A stretch of DNA of 30,017 nt from Thiobacillus sp. (GCF_024708915.1 NZ_JANJXQ010000172.1:1-30017), one strand, 5' to 3'. Positions 8,060 to 16,170 are shown, numbered from the stretch's first letter. Notes: generated from the letters alone by a model not told the origin. Numbers and translations are program-made.

Positions 8060-9529
8060 ATGGCAGCAGTAATCAACACCAACATCGCTTCGCTCAACGC
8101 GCAGCGCAACCTGAATACCTCGCAGTCCGCGCTCAATACCGCGATTCAGCGCTTGTCTTCCGGCCTGCGCATCAACAGCGCCAAGGACGACGCAGCCGGC
8201 ATGGCGATTGCCGACCGGATGACGGCGCAAATTCGCGGCATGAACGTGGCGGCGCGCAACGCCAACGACGGCATCTCGCTGGCGCAAACCGCCGAAGGCG
8301 ACCTTCAGCAAATCGGCAACAACCTGCAGCGTATGCGCGAACTGGCGGTGCAATCGGCCAACGCGTCCAACAGCGCCGGTGACCGCGCAGCACTGCAGAG
8401 CGAAATCGCCCAGTTGCGGGGAGAAATCGACCGTGTGGCCGGCAGCTCGTCATTTAACGGTGTGAAGCTGCTCGATGGCTCCTTCAATGCACAAACCTTT
8501 CAAGTCGGTGCCAATAACACCCTCAACGACCGCATCACCGTCGACTCCATCGGCAACGCACGCACCGCCAACCTGGGGCAAACCTATGGCGCGTCGGTCA
8601 CCACCTCCACTTTGACCGCATCGACCGGCATCACGGCCGCGGGCCAATTCACGATCGGGGTGAATGGCGGCACGGCAGTCGACATTTTTTCAGCCTCGGG
8701 CGGCGCCGCCATCGGCGGCAGCGCAAAAGCGATCGCCGCTGCGATCAACAACTCGAACATCACCGGCGTCACCGCGACTGCCAACGCCACAACCGCAACT
8801 GGAACTTATGCATCAACGCCGATCACGGCTAACGGCACGGCAATACTCACCATCAACGGCACGGCCATTAACGTAGGGCTGACTACGGCTGGCATTGGCG
8901 CAACGAACGTGAATGCCACCGTCCAGGCGATTCAAGCGAATAGCGCGGCAACCGGCGTGACGGCGAGTCTTGAAGCGGGCAACACCATCAAGCTATCCGC
9001 AGCCGACGGCAGGAATATTGACGTCGGCTTCGCGGCCGGAACCGCCACGGGTGCGGCCCTGGCGGATATCGGCTTGGGCGGTGTTGCGGCCACGACATGG
9101 GGCTCCTACAGCCTGAATTATGTCGGCACCGGCAACGTGGTCGTCGGGGGTACTGCCGCAGCCGGTGTTAAAGGCGTCGCCGACGGAACCACGGCTTCTG
9201 CCGCAACCGGTACTGCAGTGAGCGCACTTGATATCTCCACGGCAGCGGGTGCGCAAGCGGCGCTGGCCTCAATTGACTCGGCGCTGACGACCATCAATAG
9301 CGCACGCGCATCACTGGGCGCGATGCAGAACCGCTTCACCTCGGTGGTCACCAGCCTGCAAACGAGCGCAGAAAACCTGTCCGCTTCGCGCAGCCGGATC
9401 GAAGACGCCGATTTTGCAGCCGAAACTGCCTCGCTGACCCGCGGCCAGATTCTGCAGCAGGCCGGTACCGCGATGCTGGCGCAGGCCAACTCGCTGCCGA
9501 ACAACGTGCTCTCGCTGCTGCGCGGCTAA
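8060..9529 (+). CDS. fliC: Flagellin
   Basis: The filament subunit, 489 residues, exported by the flagellar type III system. The conserved N-terminal D0/D1 region covers about 1-165 ([34 protein letters not shown]). The C-terminal D1/D0 region covers about 395-489 ([19 protein letters not shown], ending [13 protein letters not shown]). The middle is a Thr/Ala/Gly-rich variable domain with at least one flagellin-IN-like module ([18 protein letters not shown]...). AAGGAG precedes the ATG at good distance, and a sigma-28-like promoter lies upstream. Codon and base use in the central part looks somewhat more AT-rich than the ends, as is common for surface-exposed flagellin domains. A hairpin cluster follows the stop, consistent with fliC having its own abundant transcript. 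FliS encoded downstream is its chaperone. Confidence 0.98.
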   Translation: MAAVINTNIASLNAQRNLNTSQSALNTAIQRLSSGLRINSAKDDAAGMAIADRMTAQIRGMNVAARNANDGISLAQTAEGDLQQIGNNLQRMRELAVQSANASNSAGDRAALQSEIAQLRGEIDRVAGSSSFNGVKLLDGSFNAQTFQVGANNTLNDRITVDSIGNARTANLGQTYGASVTTSTLTASTGITAAGQFTIGVNGGTAVDIFSASGGAAIGGSAKAIAAAINNSNITGVTATANATTATGTYASTPITANGTAILTINGTAINVGLTTAGIGATNVNATVQAIQANSAATGVTASLEAGNTIKLSAADGRNIDVGFAAGTATGAALADIGLGGVAATTWGSYSLNYVGTGNVVVGGTAAAGVKGVADGTTASAATGTAVSALDISTAAGAQAALASIDSALTTINSARASLGAMQNRFTSVVTSLQTSAENLSASRSRIEDADFAAETASLTRGQILQQAGTAMLAQANSLPNNVLSLLRG

Positions 9530-9550
9530 GTTTGGAAAGTGCAGCACAAC

Positions 9551-9631
9551 GGGCGCCTTTGGGTTTAGTCAAACCCGGCGCCCGGGCGAAGCGGCGGAGC
9601 AAGGAGTTTCCTTGTTCCGCCTTTGCCGCTT
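9551..9631 (+). terminator. Tandem hairpins after fliC
   Basis: Hairpin 1 (9551-9583): GGGCGCC and GGGTTT pair with AAACCC and GGCGCCC around an AGTC loop, with a TTT bulge on the left arm. Hairpin 2 (9589-9631): AAGCGGC and GGAGCAAGGA pair with TCCTTGTTCC and GCCGCTT, with a bulge on the right. Neither is followed by a long T-run, so they may act as weak terminators or as 3'-end stabilisers that set fliC mRNA level apart from flaG-fliD. Confidence 0.6.
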
Positions 9632-9648
9632 GATCTAGGGGAATCATC

Positions 9649-9999
9649 ATGTCCATTGGAAAAGTCGATTCAGTTGATCTTGCCGCGCTGCGGCAGGCCC
9701 CCACACCCGCCCCCGTCACCCCCGCGCAGCGCGCCACGCTCGACAATCCCGTTTTCGCGCCCGCGCAGCCCGCCACCCAGGAAGCGGTTGCAGCCGCCGT
9801 GCAGTCGGCCAATGCGTACGTGCAGTCGGTCTCATCCAGCATCCAGTTTTCGCTCGACCAGGACAGCGGACGCACCGTCGTCAAGATGGTCGACACCGCA
9901 ACCGAGGAGGTGCTGCGCCAATTTCCCAGCGAGGAAATGCTGGCCATTTCCAAATCCATAGACCGCATGCAGGGTCTGTTGATCAACCGCGAAGCCTGA
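9649..9999 (+). CDS. flaG: Flagellar protein FlaG
   Basis: A 116-residue protein of the FlaG family. The disordered Pro/Ala-rich N-terminal half is followed by the family core: VQSVSSSIQFSLDQDSGRTVVKMVDTATEEVLRQFPSEEML, with the typical D-x-x-(S/T)-x-x-x-V-V-K and IRQFP-like (here LRQFP) stretch. FlaG proteins are linked to filament length or assembly in some bacteria; the mechanism is not settled. AGGGG precedes the start. It lies between fliC and fliD, 10 bases from fliD, so it is probably translated from the same mRNA as the cap protein. Confidence 0.93.
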   Translation: MSIGKVDSVDLAALRQAPTPAPVTPAQRATLDNPVFAPAQPATQEAVAAAVQSANAYVQSVSSSIQFSLDQDSGRTVVKMVDTATEEVLRQFPSEEMLAISKSIDRMQGLLINREA

Positions 10000-10009
10000 G
10001 GAGACGAAC

Positions 10010-12010
10010 ATGGTTGCAGCCGCCGGAATCGGATCGGGACTCGACGTCAACGGCATCGTCGAACAGTTGATGGCGGCCGAACGCAGGCCGCTTGCCGCCT
10101 TGACCAGGCAGGAGGCGGTTTACACCCAGAAACTGTCCGCTTTCGGCCAGCTGCGCGGCACGCTCGCCGGCTTTCAGAGCGCCCTGCAGGATCTCGGCAG
10201 CGGCAGCAAATTCCAGGCGCTGAGCGCCGTCTCGTCCGATACCAAGGTGTTGAGCGCCAGCGCCGGTGGCAAGGCCACACCGGCCAGTTACAAGGTCGAA
10301 ATCACCCAGCTCGCGCAGCAGCAGAAGCTGGCCTCTGCCGGCTACACCACCACCGATGCGGTCGTCGGCTCGGGTACGCTGACCGTCCAGTTCGGCGCTT
10401 ACGACAGCGCCACCAACACCTTTACAGCCAATGCCGGCAAGACAACCCAAAGCATCACCATCGATCCGGCCAACAATACGCTCGCCGGCGTGCGCGATGC
10501 GATCAATGCTGCCAACGCCGGCGTCACCGCGACCATCGTCAACGACGGCAGCGCCGCCGGCAATAAGCTGGTCATCACCTCGACCGACAGCGGCGTGGCC
10601 AACAGCCTGAAAATCACCATCGCCGATGCCGACGGCAACCACCTCGATGGTAGTGGACTGTCCGCGCTAGCCTACGATCCCACGGCGGTCGCGGGCAGCG
10701 GCAAGAACATCGGTCAGGTCGCCGCGGCACAGGATGCCCTGTTGAAGATCGACGGCATTGCAGTCAAACAGTCCACCAACACGGTGAAGGACGCCATCGA
10801 CGGCGTGACGCTGAATCTCGCCCAGACCAACATCGGGCAGCCGCTGACACTGATGGTGAGCCGCGACACCAGGACCATCACCGATGCCATCCAGTCTTTC
10901 GTCAGCGCCTACAACGGTGCCAGCAGCACCCTCAAGAGCCTCACTGCCTTCAATGGTCCCGGTGCGCAAAACGGTATCCTGCTGGGCGATGCGACTGCGC
11001 GCGCGATCCAGGTGGAAATGCGCAACCTGCTGAATATCTCGGTCGACAGCGGCGGCACGCTCACCACGCTGTCACAGATCGGCGTCAGCTTTACCCGCGA
11101 CGGCACGCTGGCGCTCGACAACACCAAGCTCAACACCGCCATCGACAAGAATTTCGATGACATCGCGGCGTTATTCGCCAAGGCAGGTAAGGCCACCGAT
11201 AGCTTGGTCAGCTACAGCGCCAGCAGCGCGAAGACCCAGCCCGGCAACTATGCCGTCAACGTCAGTCAACTGGCGACGCAGGGTAGCACGCAAGGCAGCC
11301 AGGCCGCGGCGCTGACCGTGACGGCCGGGGTGAACGACGCGCTCACCCTGACCGTCGACGGCAAGGCGGTCAGTGTGACCCTTGCCGCTGCCACCTACGC
11401 CAACGCCGATGCGCTGGCCGCCGAAATCCAGAGCAAGGTGAATGGTGCCACCGGCACCGCCGGCAGCGTGCTGGTGACGCAAAACACCGGCGTACTCAGC
11501 ATCGCCTCGGCGCTCTACGGCAGCATCTCGCAGGCCGCCGTTACCGGTGGTAGCGCCAAGGACAGCCTGTTCGGCGGCGCCCCCGTCGTCACCGCCGGCG
11601 TCGACATCGCCGGCTCGATCAATGGCGCCACGGCAAGCGGCAGCGGGCAGACGCTGACCGGTGCCGCCGGCGACGCCAGCGAAGGCCTGGCGCTGCGCAT
11701 CGCCGGCGGCGCGCTCGGTGCCCGTGGCAACGCGGCGTTCAGCCAGGGCTATGCGTCGCGGATCAGCCAGTACATCGACTCCGTGCTCGGCGACGACGGC
11801 AGCCTCAAGGCGCGCACCAACGGCATCGACACCAGCATCAAGCTCCTGGACCAGCGCCAGGAACAGCTGGAAGCGCGACTGGCGCAGATCGAGAAACGCT
11901 ACCGCGCGCAGTTTTCCGCGCTCGACACCATGCTCAGCAGCATGAATAGCACCAGCGCTTTTCTGACCCAGCAGCTCGCCAACCTGCCCGGCAGCAGCCA
12001 GAACAAGTAA
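10010..12010 (+). CDS. fliD: Flagellar filament capping protein FliD (HAP2)
   Basis: The filament cap, which folds incoming flagellin at the distal end. At 666 residues it is clearly longer than the ~470 of enteric FliD. The N-terminal domain begins IGSGLDVNGIVEQLMAAERRPL, with a coiled-coil-forming segment. The C-terminal domain ends in a heptad-rich helix (KLLDQRQEQLEARLAQIEKRYRAQFSALDTMLSSMNSTSAFL). The extra length lies in the middle: the segment at P91 (PASYKVEITQLAQQQ) recurs in similar form at P411 (PGNYAVNVSQLATQG), each followed by a beta-rich flagellin-IN-like stretch. GAGGAGA precedes the ATG. It is followed 14 bases later by fliS. Confidence 0.97.
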   Translation: MVAAAGIGSGLDVNGIVEQLMAAERRPLAALTRQEAVYTQKLSAFGQLRGTLAGFQSALQDLGSGSKFQALSAVSSDTKVLSASAGGKATPASYKVEITQLAQQQKLASAGYTTTDAVVGSGTLTVQFGAYDSATNTFTANAGKTTQSITIDPANNTLAGVRDAINAANAGVTATIVNDGSAAGNKLVITSTDSGVANSLKITIADADGNHLDGSGLSALAYDPTAVAGSGKNIGQVAAAQDALLKIDGIAVKQSTNTVKDAIDGVTLNLAQTNIGQPLTLMVSRDTRTITDAIQSFVSAYNGASSTLKSLTAFNGPGAQNGILLGDATARAIQVEMRNLLNISVDSGGTLTTLSQIGVSFTRDGTLALDNTKLNTAIDKNFDDIAALFAKAGKATDSLVSYSASSAKTQPGNYAVNVSQLATQGSTQGSQAAALTVTAGVNDALTLTVDGKAVSVTLAAATYANADALAAEIQSKVNGATGTAGSVLVTQNTGVLSIASALYGSISQAAVTGGSAKDSLFGGAPVVTAGVDIAGSINGATASGSGQTLTGAAGDASEGLALRIAGGALGARGNAAFSQGYASRISQYIDSVLGDDGSLKARTNGIDTSIKLLDQRQEQLEARLAQIEKRYRAQFSALDTMLSSMNSTSAFLTQQLANLPGSSQNK

Positions 12011-12024
12011 ACAAGGAGAAAGAC

Positions 12025-12456
12025 GTGTACACCAATACGAGAAGCGCCGCGCATGCCTACGCCAGTGTCGGCCTGGAAACCGGCGTCGCCGCGGCCAGCC
12101 CGCACCAGCTCATCGTCATGCTGTACGAAGGCGCCGAACTGGCGGTGCGGATGGCGATCAAGCATATGAACGAGGGCAATGTCGCCAAAAAATGCGCGGC
12201 CATCAGCAAGGCCAGCAACATCATCCTGGACGGCCTGCGTGCCGCGCTCGATCCGCAGCAGGGCAGCGACATCGCGCTGCAGCTGGATGCGCTGTACGAC
12301 TATATGAACCAGCGCCTGATGCTCGCCCACGTCAACAACCAGCCCGCCCCGCTGGAAGAAGTGCTGGGCCTGCTGCACGAACTGCACGGCGCCTGGCAGC
12401 AGATCGGCGCCAGCGGGCAGCCCGCCGCTTCCGCCAGACAACACGTTGCAGCCTGA
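12025..12456 (+). CDS. fliS: Flagellin-specific export chaperone FliS
   Basis: A 143-residue helical chaperone that binds the C-terminal end of flagellin and keeps it unfolded for export. The family N-terminus is clear: YTNTRSAAHAYASVGLETGVAAASPHQLIVMLYEGA (the conserved Y...SPHxLI-MLYDGA pattern), followed by helical segments with LDGLRAALDPQQGSDIALQLDALYDYMNQRLMLAH. Translation begins at a GTG (12025), supported by AAGGAGA about 7 bases upstream. It sits in the usual fliD-fliS-fliT order. Confidence 0.97.
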   Translation: MYTNTRSAAHAYASVGLETGVAAASPHQLIVMLYEGAELAVRMAIKHMNEGNVAKKCAAISKASNIILDGLRAALDPQQGSDIALQLDALYDYMNQRLMLAHVNNQPAPLEEVLGLLHELHGAWQQIGASGQPAASARQHVAA

Positions 12457-12471
12457 ACCGAACCGGAGCCC

Positions 12472-12804
12472 ATGATGACCAGCAACGAAATGCTCACTAC
12501 CTACGAATCGCTCTCCGCACTCACCGGCACCATGCTGGACGCCGCCAGCCAGGGCGAATGGGATCACCTGGCCGCGCTGGAGCAGCGCTGCCAGGGCTAC
12601 GTCGGCAGCCTGATGCAGGCCGCGCCGGTGCCGCTGAACGAAACCGAACAGCGCGCCAAGGTGGCGATCATCCGCACCATCCTGCAGAACGACGCCAAGA
12701 TCCGCGCGCTCACCGAGCCGCGCCTGCACGAACTGCAGCAGCGCCTGAGCATGGCGCGCGCCGGCCAGCGCAGCGTCGACGCTTACGGAGCGCAGCGGGC
12801 GTAA
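12472..12804 (+). CDS. fliT: Flagellar protein FliT-like
   Basis: A 110-residue, mostly helical protein in the position of FliT, the chaperone of FliD, which in enteric bacteria also binds FlhDC. The sequence (YESLSALTGTMLDAASQGEWDHLAALEQRCQGYVGSLM...IIRTILQNDAKIRALTEPRLHELQQRL) shows the FliT pattern of an aromatic/helical start, a W near residue 30 and a C-terminal helix. FliT sequences diverge strongly, so position supports the call as much as sequence. Two adjacent ATG codons (12472, 12475) are possible starts, with GGAG upstream. The next gene begins 12 bases after its stop. Confidence 0.85.
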   Translation: MMTSNEMLTTYESLSALTGTMLDAASQGEWDHLAALEQRCQGYVGSLMQAAPVPLNETEQRAKVAIIRTILQNDAKIRALTEPRLHELQQRLSMARAGQRSVDAYGAQRA

Positions 12805-12816
12805 GGCCCGTCCCGC

Positions 12817-13830
12817 ATGTATCCGGCCCAGGCCCTGTCCCGCATTCTGGCCGTCCAGCCCGTGCTGGACGCGGTCGAGCGCGACCAGGCCGCGCCACGC
12901 GCGGCGTTCGAGCACCTGAAAATCGGCCAGACGCTCGCCGGCCTGGTGAGGAGCCAGGCAAAAGGCATTTCGCTGGTCGAAATCGACGGCCAGACCGTCG
13001 CCATGCGCCTGCCCCAGCCGGCCGCCGCCGGCGACACCCTGCGCCTGCGCTTTGCCGGCCACATGCCGCAGCCGGTGTTCCTGCTCGAAGCCCCCGAAAC
13101 CGCGGCCAGCGATGCGCCGCAACTGAGCCAGACCGCGCGCATGCTGAGCGAGCTGATGCAGCGCCTGCCGCAGCACAACGCCCTGCCCACCCTCGTCCCG
13201 CCCGGCCCCCTGCTCGACCAGCCGCCCGCGCTGCCGGCCGAACTGGCGCTCGCCCTGCGTACCGCGCTGGTGCGCAGCGGCCTGTTTTACGAGTCGCACC
13301 TGGCCAGCTGGGCGGCGGGCCAGGACAGCCTCGACGGCCTGCTGCAGGAGCCGCAGAACCGGCTGGCGGCGGCCGACGCCGCGCGCGCCGCCGGCGGGTT
13401 GCCGGCGCTGCCCGACAGCGGCGAAGCGGCCGCGCAGAAGCCGCTCAACCCGATGCACGCCCTGCTGTCGCAGCAGTTGCAGGTGCTGGAGTCGCCCCAA
13501 TTCGTCTGGCGCGGCGAGGTGTGGCCGGGACAGACGCTGGAATGGCAGCTGCGCCAGGAGACGGACCCCGCGCAGGACCATTCGACCGCCGCCGCCGACG
13601 AGGCCGATGCAGGCTGGGAATCCAGGCTCAGGCTGACGCTGCCGCAACTCGGCAGCGTGACCGTGCATATCAAGCTCGATGCGCAGCAGGCTTTCAGCAT
13701 CAGGATGGTGCCGGAACAGCCCGCAACCGAACCCCTGCTGCAGCAACACCAGGGCGTGCTGGCCGACCGCTTGCGCGCGGCGGGCTGCACCCTCCACACC
13801 CTCACGGTGCAGCACGATGCCGGCACCTGA
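12817..13830 (+). CDS. Second FliK-like protein (flagellar hook-length control C-terminal domain)
   Basis: A 337-residue protein distinct from the canonical FliK at 21926-23038. Its C-terminal ~100 residues carry a FliK-type core: a segment of the form L-x-L-P-x-L-G-x-V-x-V-x-I (LRLTLPQLGSVTVHIKLDAQQAFSIRMV), then a helix (LLQQHQGVLADRLRAAGCTLHTLTV). The N-terminal part is Ala/Gln/Pro-rich with a domain around residues 30-90 (LKIGQTLAGLVRSQAKGISLVEIDGQTVAMRLP) that may be an OB-like or beta-barrel module. It is followed after 1 base by a small FlhB C-domain-like gene. In the canonical system FliK acts on FlhB, so the pair looks like a second switch module. It could act in export gating of late substrates or be a FliK paralogue of unknown use; direct evidence is lacking. 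Confidence 0.75.
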   Translation: MYPAQALSRILAVQPVLDAVERDQAAPRAAFEHLKIGQTLAGLVRSQAKGISLVEIDGQTVAMRLPQPAAAGDTLRLRFAGHMPQPVFLLEAPETAASDAPQLSQTARMLSELMQRLPQHNALPTLVPPGPLLDQPPALPAELALALRTALVRSGLFYESHLASWAAGQDSLDGLLQEPQNRLAAADAARAAGGLPALPDSGEAAAQKPLNPMHALLSQQLQVLESPQFVWRGEVWPGQTLEWQLRQETDPAQDHSTAAADEADAGWESRLRLTLPQLGSVTVHIKLDAQQAFSIRMVPEQPATEPLLQQHQGVLADRLRAAGCTLHTLTVQHDAGT

Positions 13831-13831
13831 C

Positions 13832-14110
13832 ATGCAGCGCGCCGCTGCTGCGCTCGCCTACCGCAACGGCGACGGTGCGCCGCGCGTGGTCGCCAAGGGG
13901 CGGGGCATCGTGGCCGACAGCATTATCGAAAAGGCCCGCGCCTCGGGCGTCTACGTCCACGAATCGCGCGAATTGCTGGCCTTACTGATGCAGATCGACC
14001 TCGACAGCCACATCCCGCCGCAGCTGTATGTCGCAGTGGCCGAACTACTGGCCTGGCTCTACCATCTGGAAGCCGCCGACAGGCAGGACTTGCCGAACAA
14101 TCACGTCTAA
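13832..14110 (+). CDS. Stand-alone FlhB C-terminal domain-like protein (FlhX/YlqH type)
   Basis: A 92-residue protein equivalent to the cytosolic C-terminal domain of FlhB/YscU export-switch proteins. The core AYRNGDGAPRVVAKGRGIVADSIIEKARASGVYVHESRELLALLMQIDLDSHIPPQLYVAVAELLAWLYHLE follows the post-cleavage part of FlhB closely (AP-x-VVAKG, IPIYE-like VYVHE, IPxELYxAVAEVLA). It has no membrane segments and lacks the NPTH autocleavage motif, so it cannot undergo FlhB-type cleavage. Similar small proteins (FlhX, B. subtilis YlqH) are known and may substitute for the cleaved domain. The start at 13832 is preferred; an ATG at 13817 would overlap the FliK-like gene by 14 bases. The full-length flhB gene is not in this window. 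Confidence 0.85.
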   Translation: MQRAAAALAYRNGDGAPRVVAKGRGIVADSIIEKARASGVYVHESRELLALLMQIDLDSHIPPQLYVAVAELLAWLYHLEAADRQDLPNNHV

Positions 14111-14115
14111 GCAGA

Positions 14116-14883
14116 ATGTCTTTTTCAGCCCCGCAACACGACTCGACCCATCCCGATCGCGACAAGGCACTGGCGCCTTACGCCGTCCACTCGCGCGCGG
14201 AGATTCTTTTCCTGCTACGCGCGATCCAGAAACGCAAGCTGCTGGTCAATCTCGATCTGCCGCGCAGCCGGCAGATCGTCGTCACCTCGGTGCTTGCGGT
14301 CGACGAGGCCCGCAACCTGCTGATTCTGGACAGCGCCCGCGGCGACGCGCTCAACCAGGAACTGATGTCTGGCACGGGTGCGGAGTTCATCACCCAGCTC
14401 GATGGCGTCTCCATCTCGTTTTCCAGCGGCCCGGTTGCTGCGTGCGAGTACGAAAACCTGGCGGCCCTGCGTATCGCCCTTCCCCCATCGCTGGTGCGCC
14501 TGCAGCGCAGGGAGCATTTCCGGGTGCCCATGCCCATTGCCAACCCGGTCAGATGCCTCGTGCCGTCCCTGGCGGACGCGACCGCGGAGCCGATCGCAAC
14601 CTGCATCGTGGACATCAGCTGCGGCGGCGTGGCGATCGCCGAAAACAGCGGGCGCCTCGGCTGCGACACCGGCAGAATGCTGCCCGACTGCCGTCTGCTG
14701 CTGCCCGAAGCGGTCACCGTCGTCACTTCGCTGGAAGTCCGCAATGCTGCACAGATCCGCCTGCAGAACGGCGTCACCCAGACCCGCCTGGGTTGCCGCT
14801 TTCTGGATTTGCCCAACGACATGGCCACCAGGCTGCAGCGCTTTGTCATGGATATCGAGCGCGCGCGGCGAAACAGCCTGTAG
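14116..14883 (+). CDS. ycgR: Flagellar brake protein YcgR (PilZ, c-di-GMP binding)
   Basis: A 255-residue protein with a YcgR N-terminal domain (about 1-125) and a PilZ domain (about 127-245). The cyclic di-GMP motifs are both intact: RRxxxR in QRREHFRVP (Arg131, Arg132, Arg136) and DxSxxG in DISCGG (Asp166, Ser168, Gly171). In Escherichia coli and Salmonella, YcgR bound to c-di-GMP contacts the motor (FliG/FliM or MotA) and slows swimming. Here the gene follows the FlhB-C-like gene after 5 bases and precedes cheV, so it is co-expressed with late flagellar genes. A diguanylate cyclase with an I-site is encoded upstream in the same locus. All binding residues are present, so it should be functional. 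Confidence 0.93.
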   Translation: MSFSAPQHDSTHPDRDKALAPYAVHSRAEILFLLRAIQKRKLLVNLDLPRSRQIVVTSVLAVDEARNLLILDSARGDALNQELMSGTGAEFITQLDGVSISFSSGPVAACEYENLAALRIALPPSLVRLQRREHFRVPMPIANPVRCLVPSLADATAEPIATCIVDISCGGVAIAENSGRLGCDTGRMLPDCRLLLPEAVTVVTSLEVRNAAQIRLQNGVTQTRLGCRFLDLPNDMATRLQRFVMDIERARRNSL

Positions 14884-14921
14884 CGCGCCACCCCACATGA
14901 ATGATTCAAGGAGACTCCGCC

Positions 14922-15881
14922 ATGCAAACGATCCAGCAGGAAATTGACGAAAGAACCAATCTGACCAGTTCCAACAAGCTGGAACTGTTGCTATTTCGCC
15001 TGGGCGACGATGCGAATCTCGATCGCAACGAACTGTTCGGAATCAACGTGTTCAAGATACGCGAAATCATCCCGATGCCGACCATTACCGCCATGGCCGG
15101 AGCGCATCCCCACATGATGGGCGTGGTCGATCTGCGCGGCCAGATCATTCCGGTCATCGATTTGCCGGCGGTGACGGGATGCACCCCGAAAACCGGGCTG
15201 AACATTCTGCTGATTACCGAATATGCCCGCAGCACCCAGGCCTTCGCCGTCGAATCGGTGGAGGACATCGTGCGCCTCGACTGGCGCCAGGTGCTGTCCG
15301 CCGAGGGCAATGCCGCCGGCGGAATGGTCACCAGCCTCGCCCGCCTGGACGGCGACAACAGCGACCGTCTGGCGCAGGTGCTGGACGTGGAGACCATCCT
15401 GCGCCAAGTCATGCCGTCGAGCGAGCCGGTGGTCGACCCCGCCAGCATCGGCCCCATGGTGGACATCAAGCCCGGCACCGTCATCCTGGCGGCGGACGAT
15501 TCGGTGATCGCGCGCACCATGATCGAACAGGGGCTGGAAGCGATGGGCCTGCCCTACCTCATGTGCAAGACTGGCAAGGAGGCCTGGGACCAGTTGCAGG
15601 CCATCTCCGCCAAGGCGCAAGACGAGGGCAAGACCGTGCACGACCGGATCGCCCTGGTGCTGACCGACCTGGAAATGCCCGAGATGGACGGCTTTACCCT
15701 GACCCGCAACATCAAGCAGGATCCGCGCTTCAGCGCCATCCCGGTGGTCATCCACTCCTCGCTGACCGGTTCGACCAACGAAGCGCACGTCAAGAAAGTC
15801 GGCGCCGACGCCTACGTGGCGAAGTTCGTCGCGGAGGACCTGGCCGACGCTCTGCGGCAGGCGCTGAGCACGGTGCATTGA
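14922..15881 (+). CDS. cheV: Chemotaxis coupling protein CheV (CheW-REC fusion)
   Basis: A 319-residue protein with a CheW-like domain (about 20-165, FRLGDD...LFGINVFKIREIIPMP, GVVDLRGQIIPVIDL) fused to a receiver domain (about 185-315). The receiver has Asp192/Asp193, the phosphoacceptor Asp249 (VLTDLEMPEMDG) and Lys301. CheV couples receptors to CheA and its phosphorylation is thought to tune or buffer the response. The ATG at 14922 is chosen because AAGGAGA precedes it; an in-frame ATG at 14901 lacks this. It ends the rightward filament/chemotaxis block and is convergent with fliE, with a dyad-rich region in between. No cheA or cheW gene is in the window. Confidence 0.95.
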   Translation: MQTIQQEIDERTNLTSSNKLELLLFRLGDDANLDRNELFGINVFKIREIIPMPTITAMAGAHPHMMGVVDLRGQIIPVIDLPAVTGCTPKTGLNILLITEYARSTQAFAVESVEDIVRLDWRQVLSAEGNAAGGMVTSLARLDGDNSDRLAQVLDVETILRQVMPSSEPVVDPASIGPMVDIKPGTVILAADDSVIARTMIEQGLEAMGLPYLMCKTGKEAWDQLQAISAKAQDEGKTVHDRIALVLTDLEMPEMDGFTLTRNIKQDPRFSAIPVVIHSSLTGSTNEAHVKKVGADAYVAKFVAEDLADALRQALSTVH

Positions 15882-15893
15882 GATACAAGTTGC

Positions 15894-16072
15894 AACCCGG
15901 ATTGTCCAATAGCCCCTCTCCCGCAGGCGGGGGAGGGGTTGGGGTGGGGGAAACGGGCTGATCCAGCCTTGTTACCGGTGGACGCTCCCTCTCCCCGGCC
16001 CTCTCCCGCCTGCGAGAGAGGGAGAAAACCAGCCTGTGCGCCAGGCTTGATACCCAATGGACAATCCGGGTT
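15894..16072. repeat. Nested inverted repeat with CT-rich hairpins between cheV and fliE
   Basis: A perfect 15-base inverted repeat (AACCCGGATTGTCCA at 15894-15908, its complement at 16058-16072) brackets two CT/GA-rich hairpins. The first is CCCCTCTCCCGC with GCGGGGGAGGGG at 15913-15938, and the second is near 16001-16020 (CTCTCCCGC with GCGAGAGAG). CT-rich elements of this sort are common intergenic repeats in proteobacteria. The whole unit looks like a small non-coding element or repeat inserted between convergent genes. Confidence 0.65.
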
Positions 16073-16080
16073 CATGATGC

Positions 16081-16141
16081 AAGTTGCAAGAAAGCACGGG
16101 CGAAGCACGCACCCGCACGCTTCGCCCGAGCCTTGCAACTT
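16081..16141. terminator. Bidirectional hairpin between convergent cheV and fliE
   Basis: Two concentric stems. The inner is CGGGCGAAGC (16097-16106) with GCTTCGCCCG (16119-16128), a perfect 10-bp stem with a 12-base loop. The outer is AAGTTGCAAG (16081-16090) with CTTGCAACTT (16132-16141), also perfect. It lies between two converging genes and is symmetric, so it could stop transcription from either side, although no long T-run follows the inner stem. Confidence 0.65.
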
Positions 16142-16170
16142 GAAGCTCCCGCCCCGCGGGTGCGCTCTGC

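Noticed and set aside
9530..9648. A small RNA gene between fliC and flaG
   Set aside because: The two hairpins are explained as a fliC 3' end; no separate promoter was visible.
11899..13833. A 644-codon open frame on the minus strand, antisense to fliD-fliS-fliT-fliK-like
   Set aside because: It lies opposite four well supported genes, its translation is His/Gln/Gly/Arg-rich low complexity, and such frames are a by-product of GC-rich codon use.
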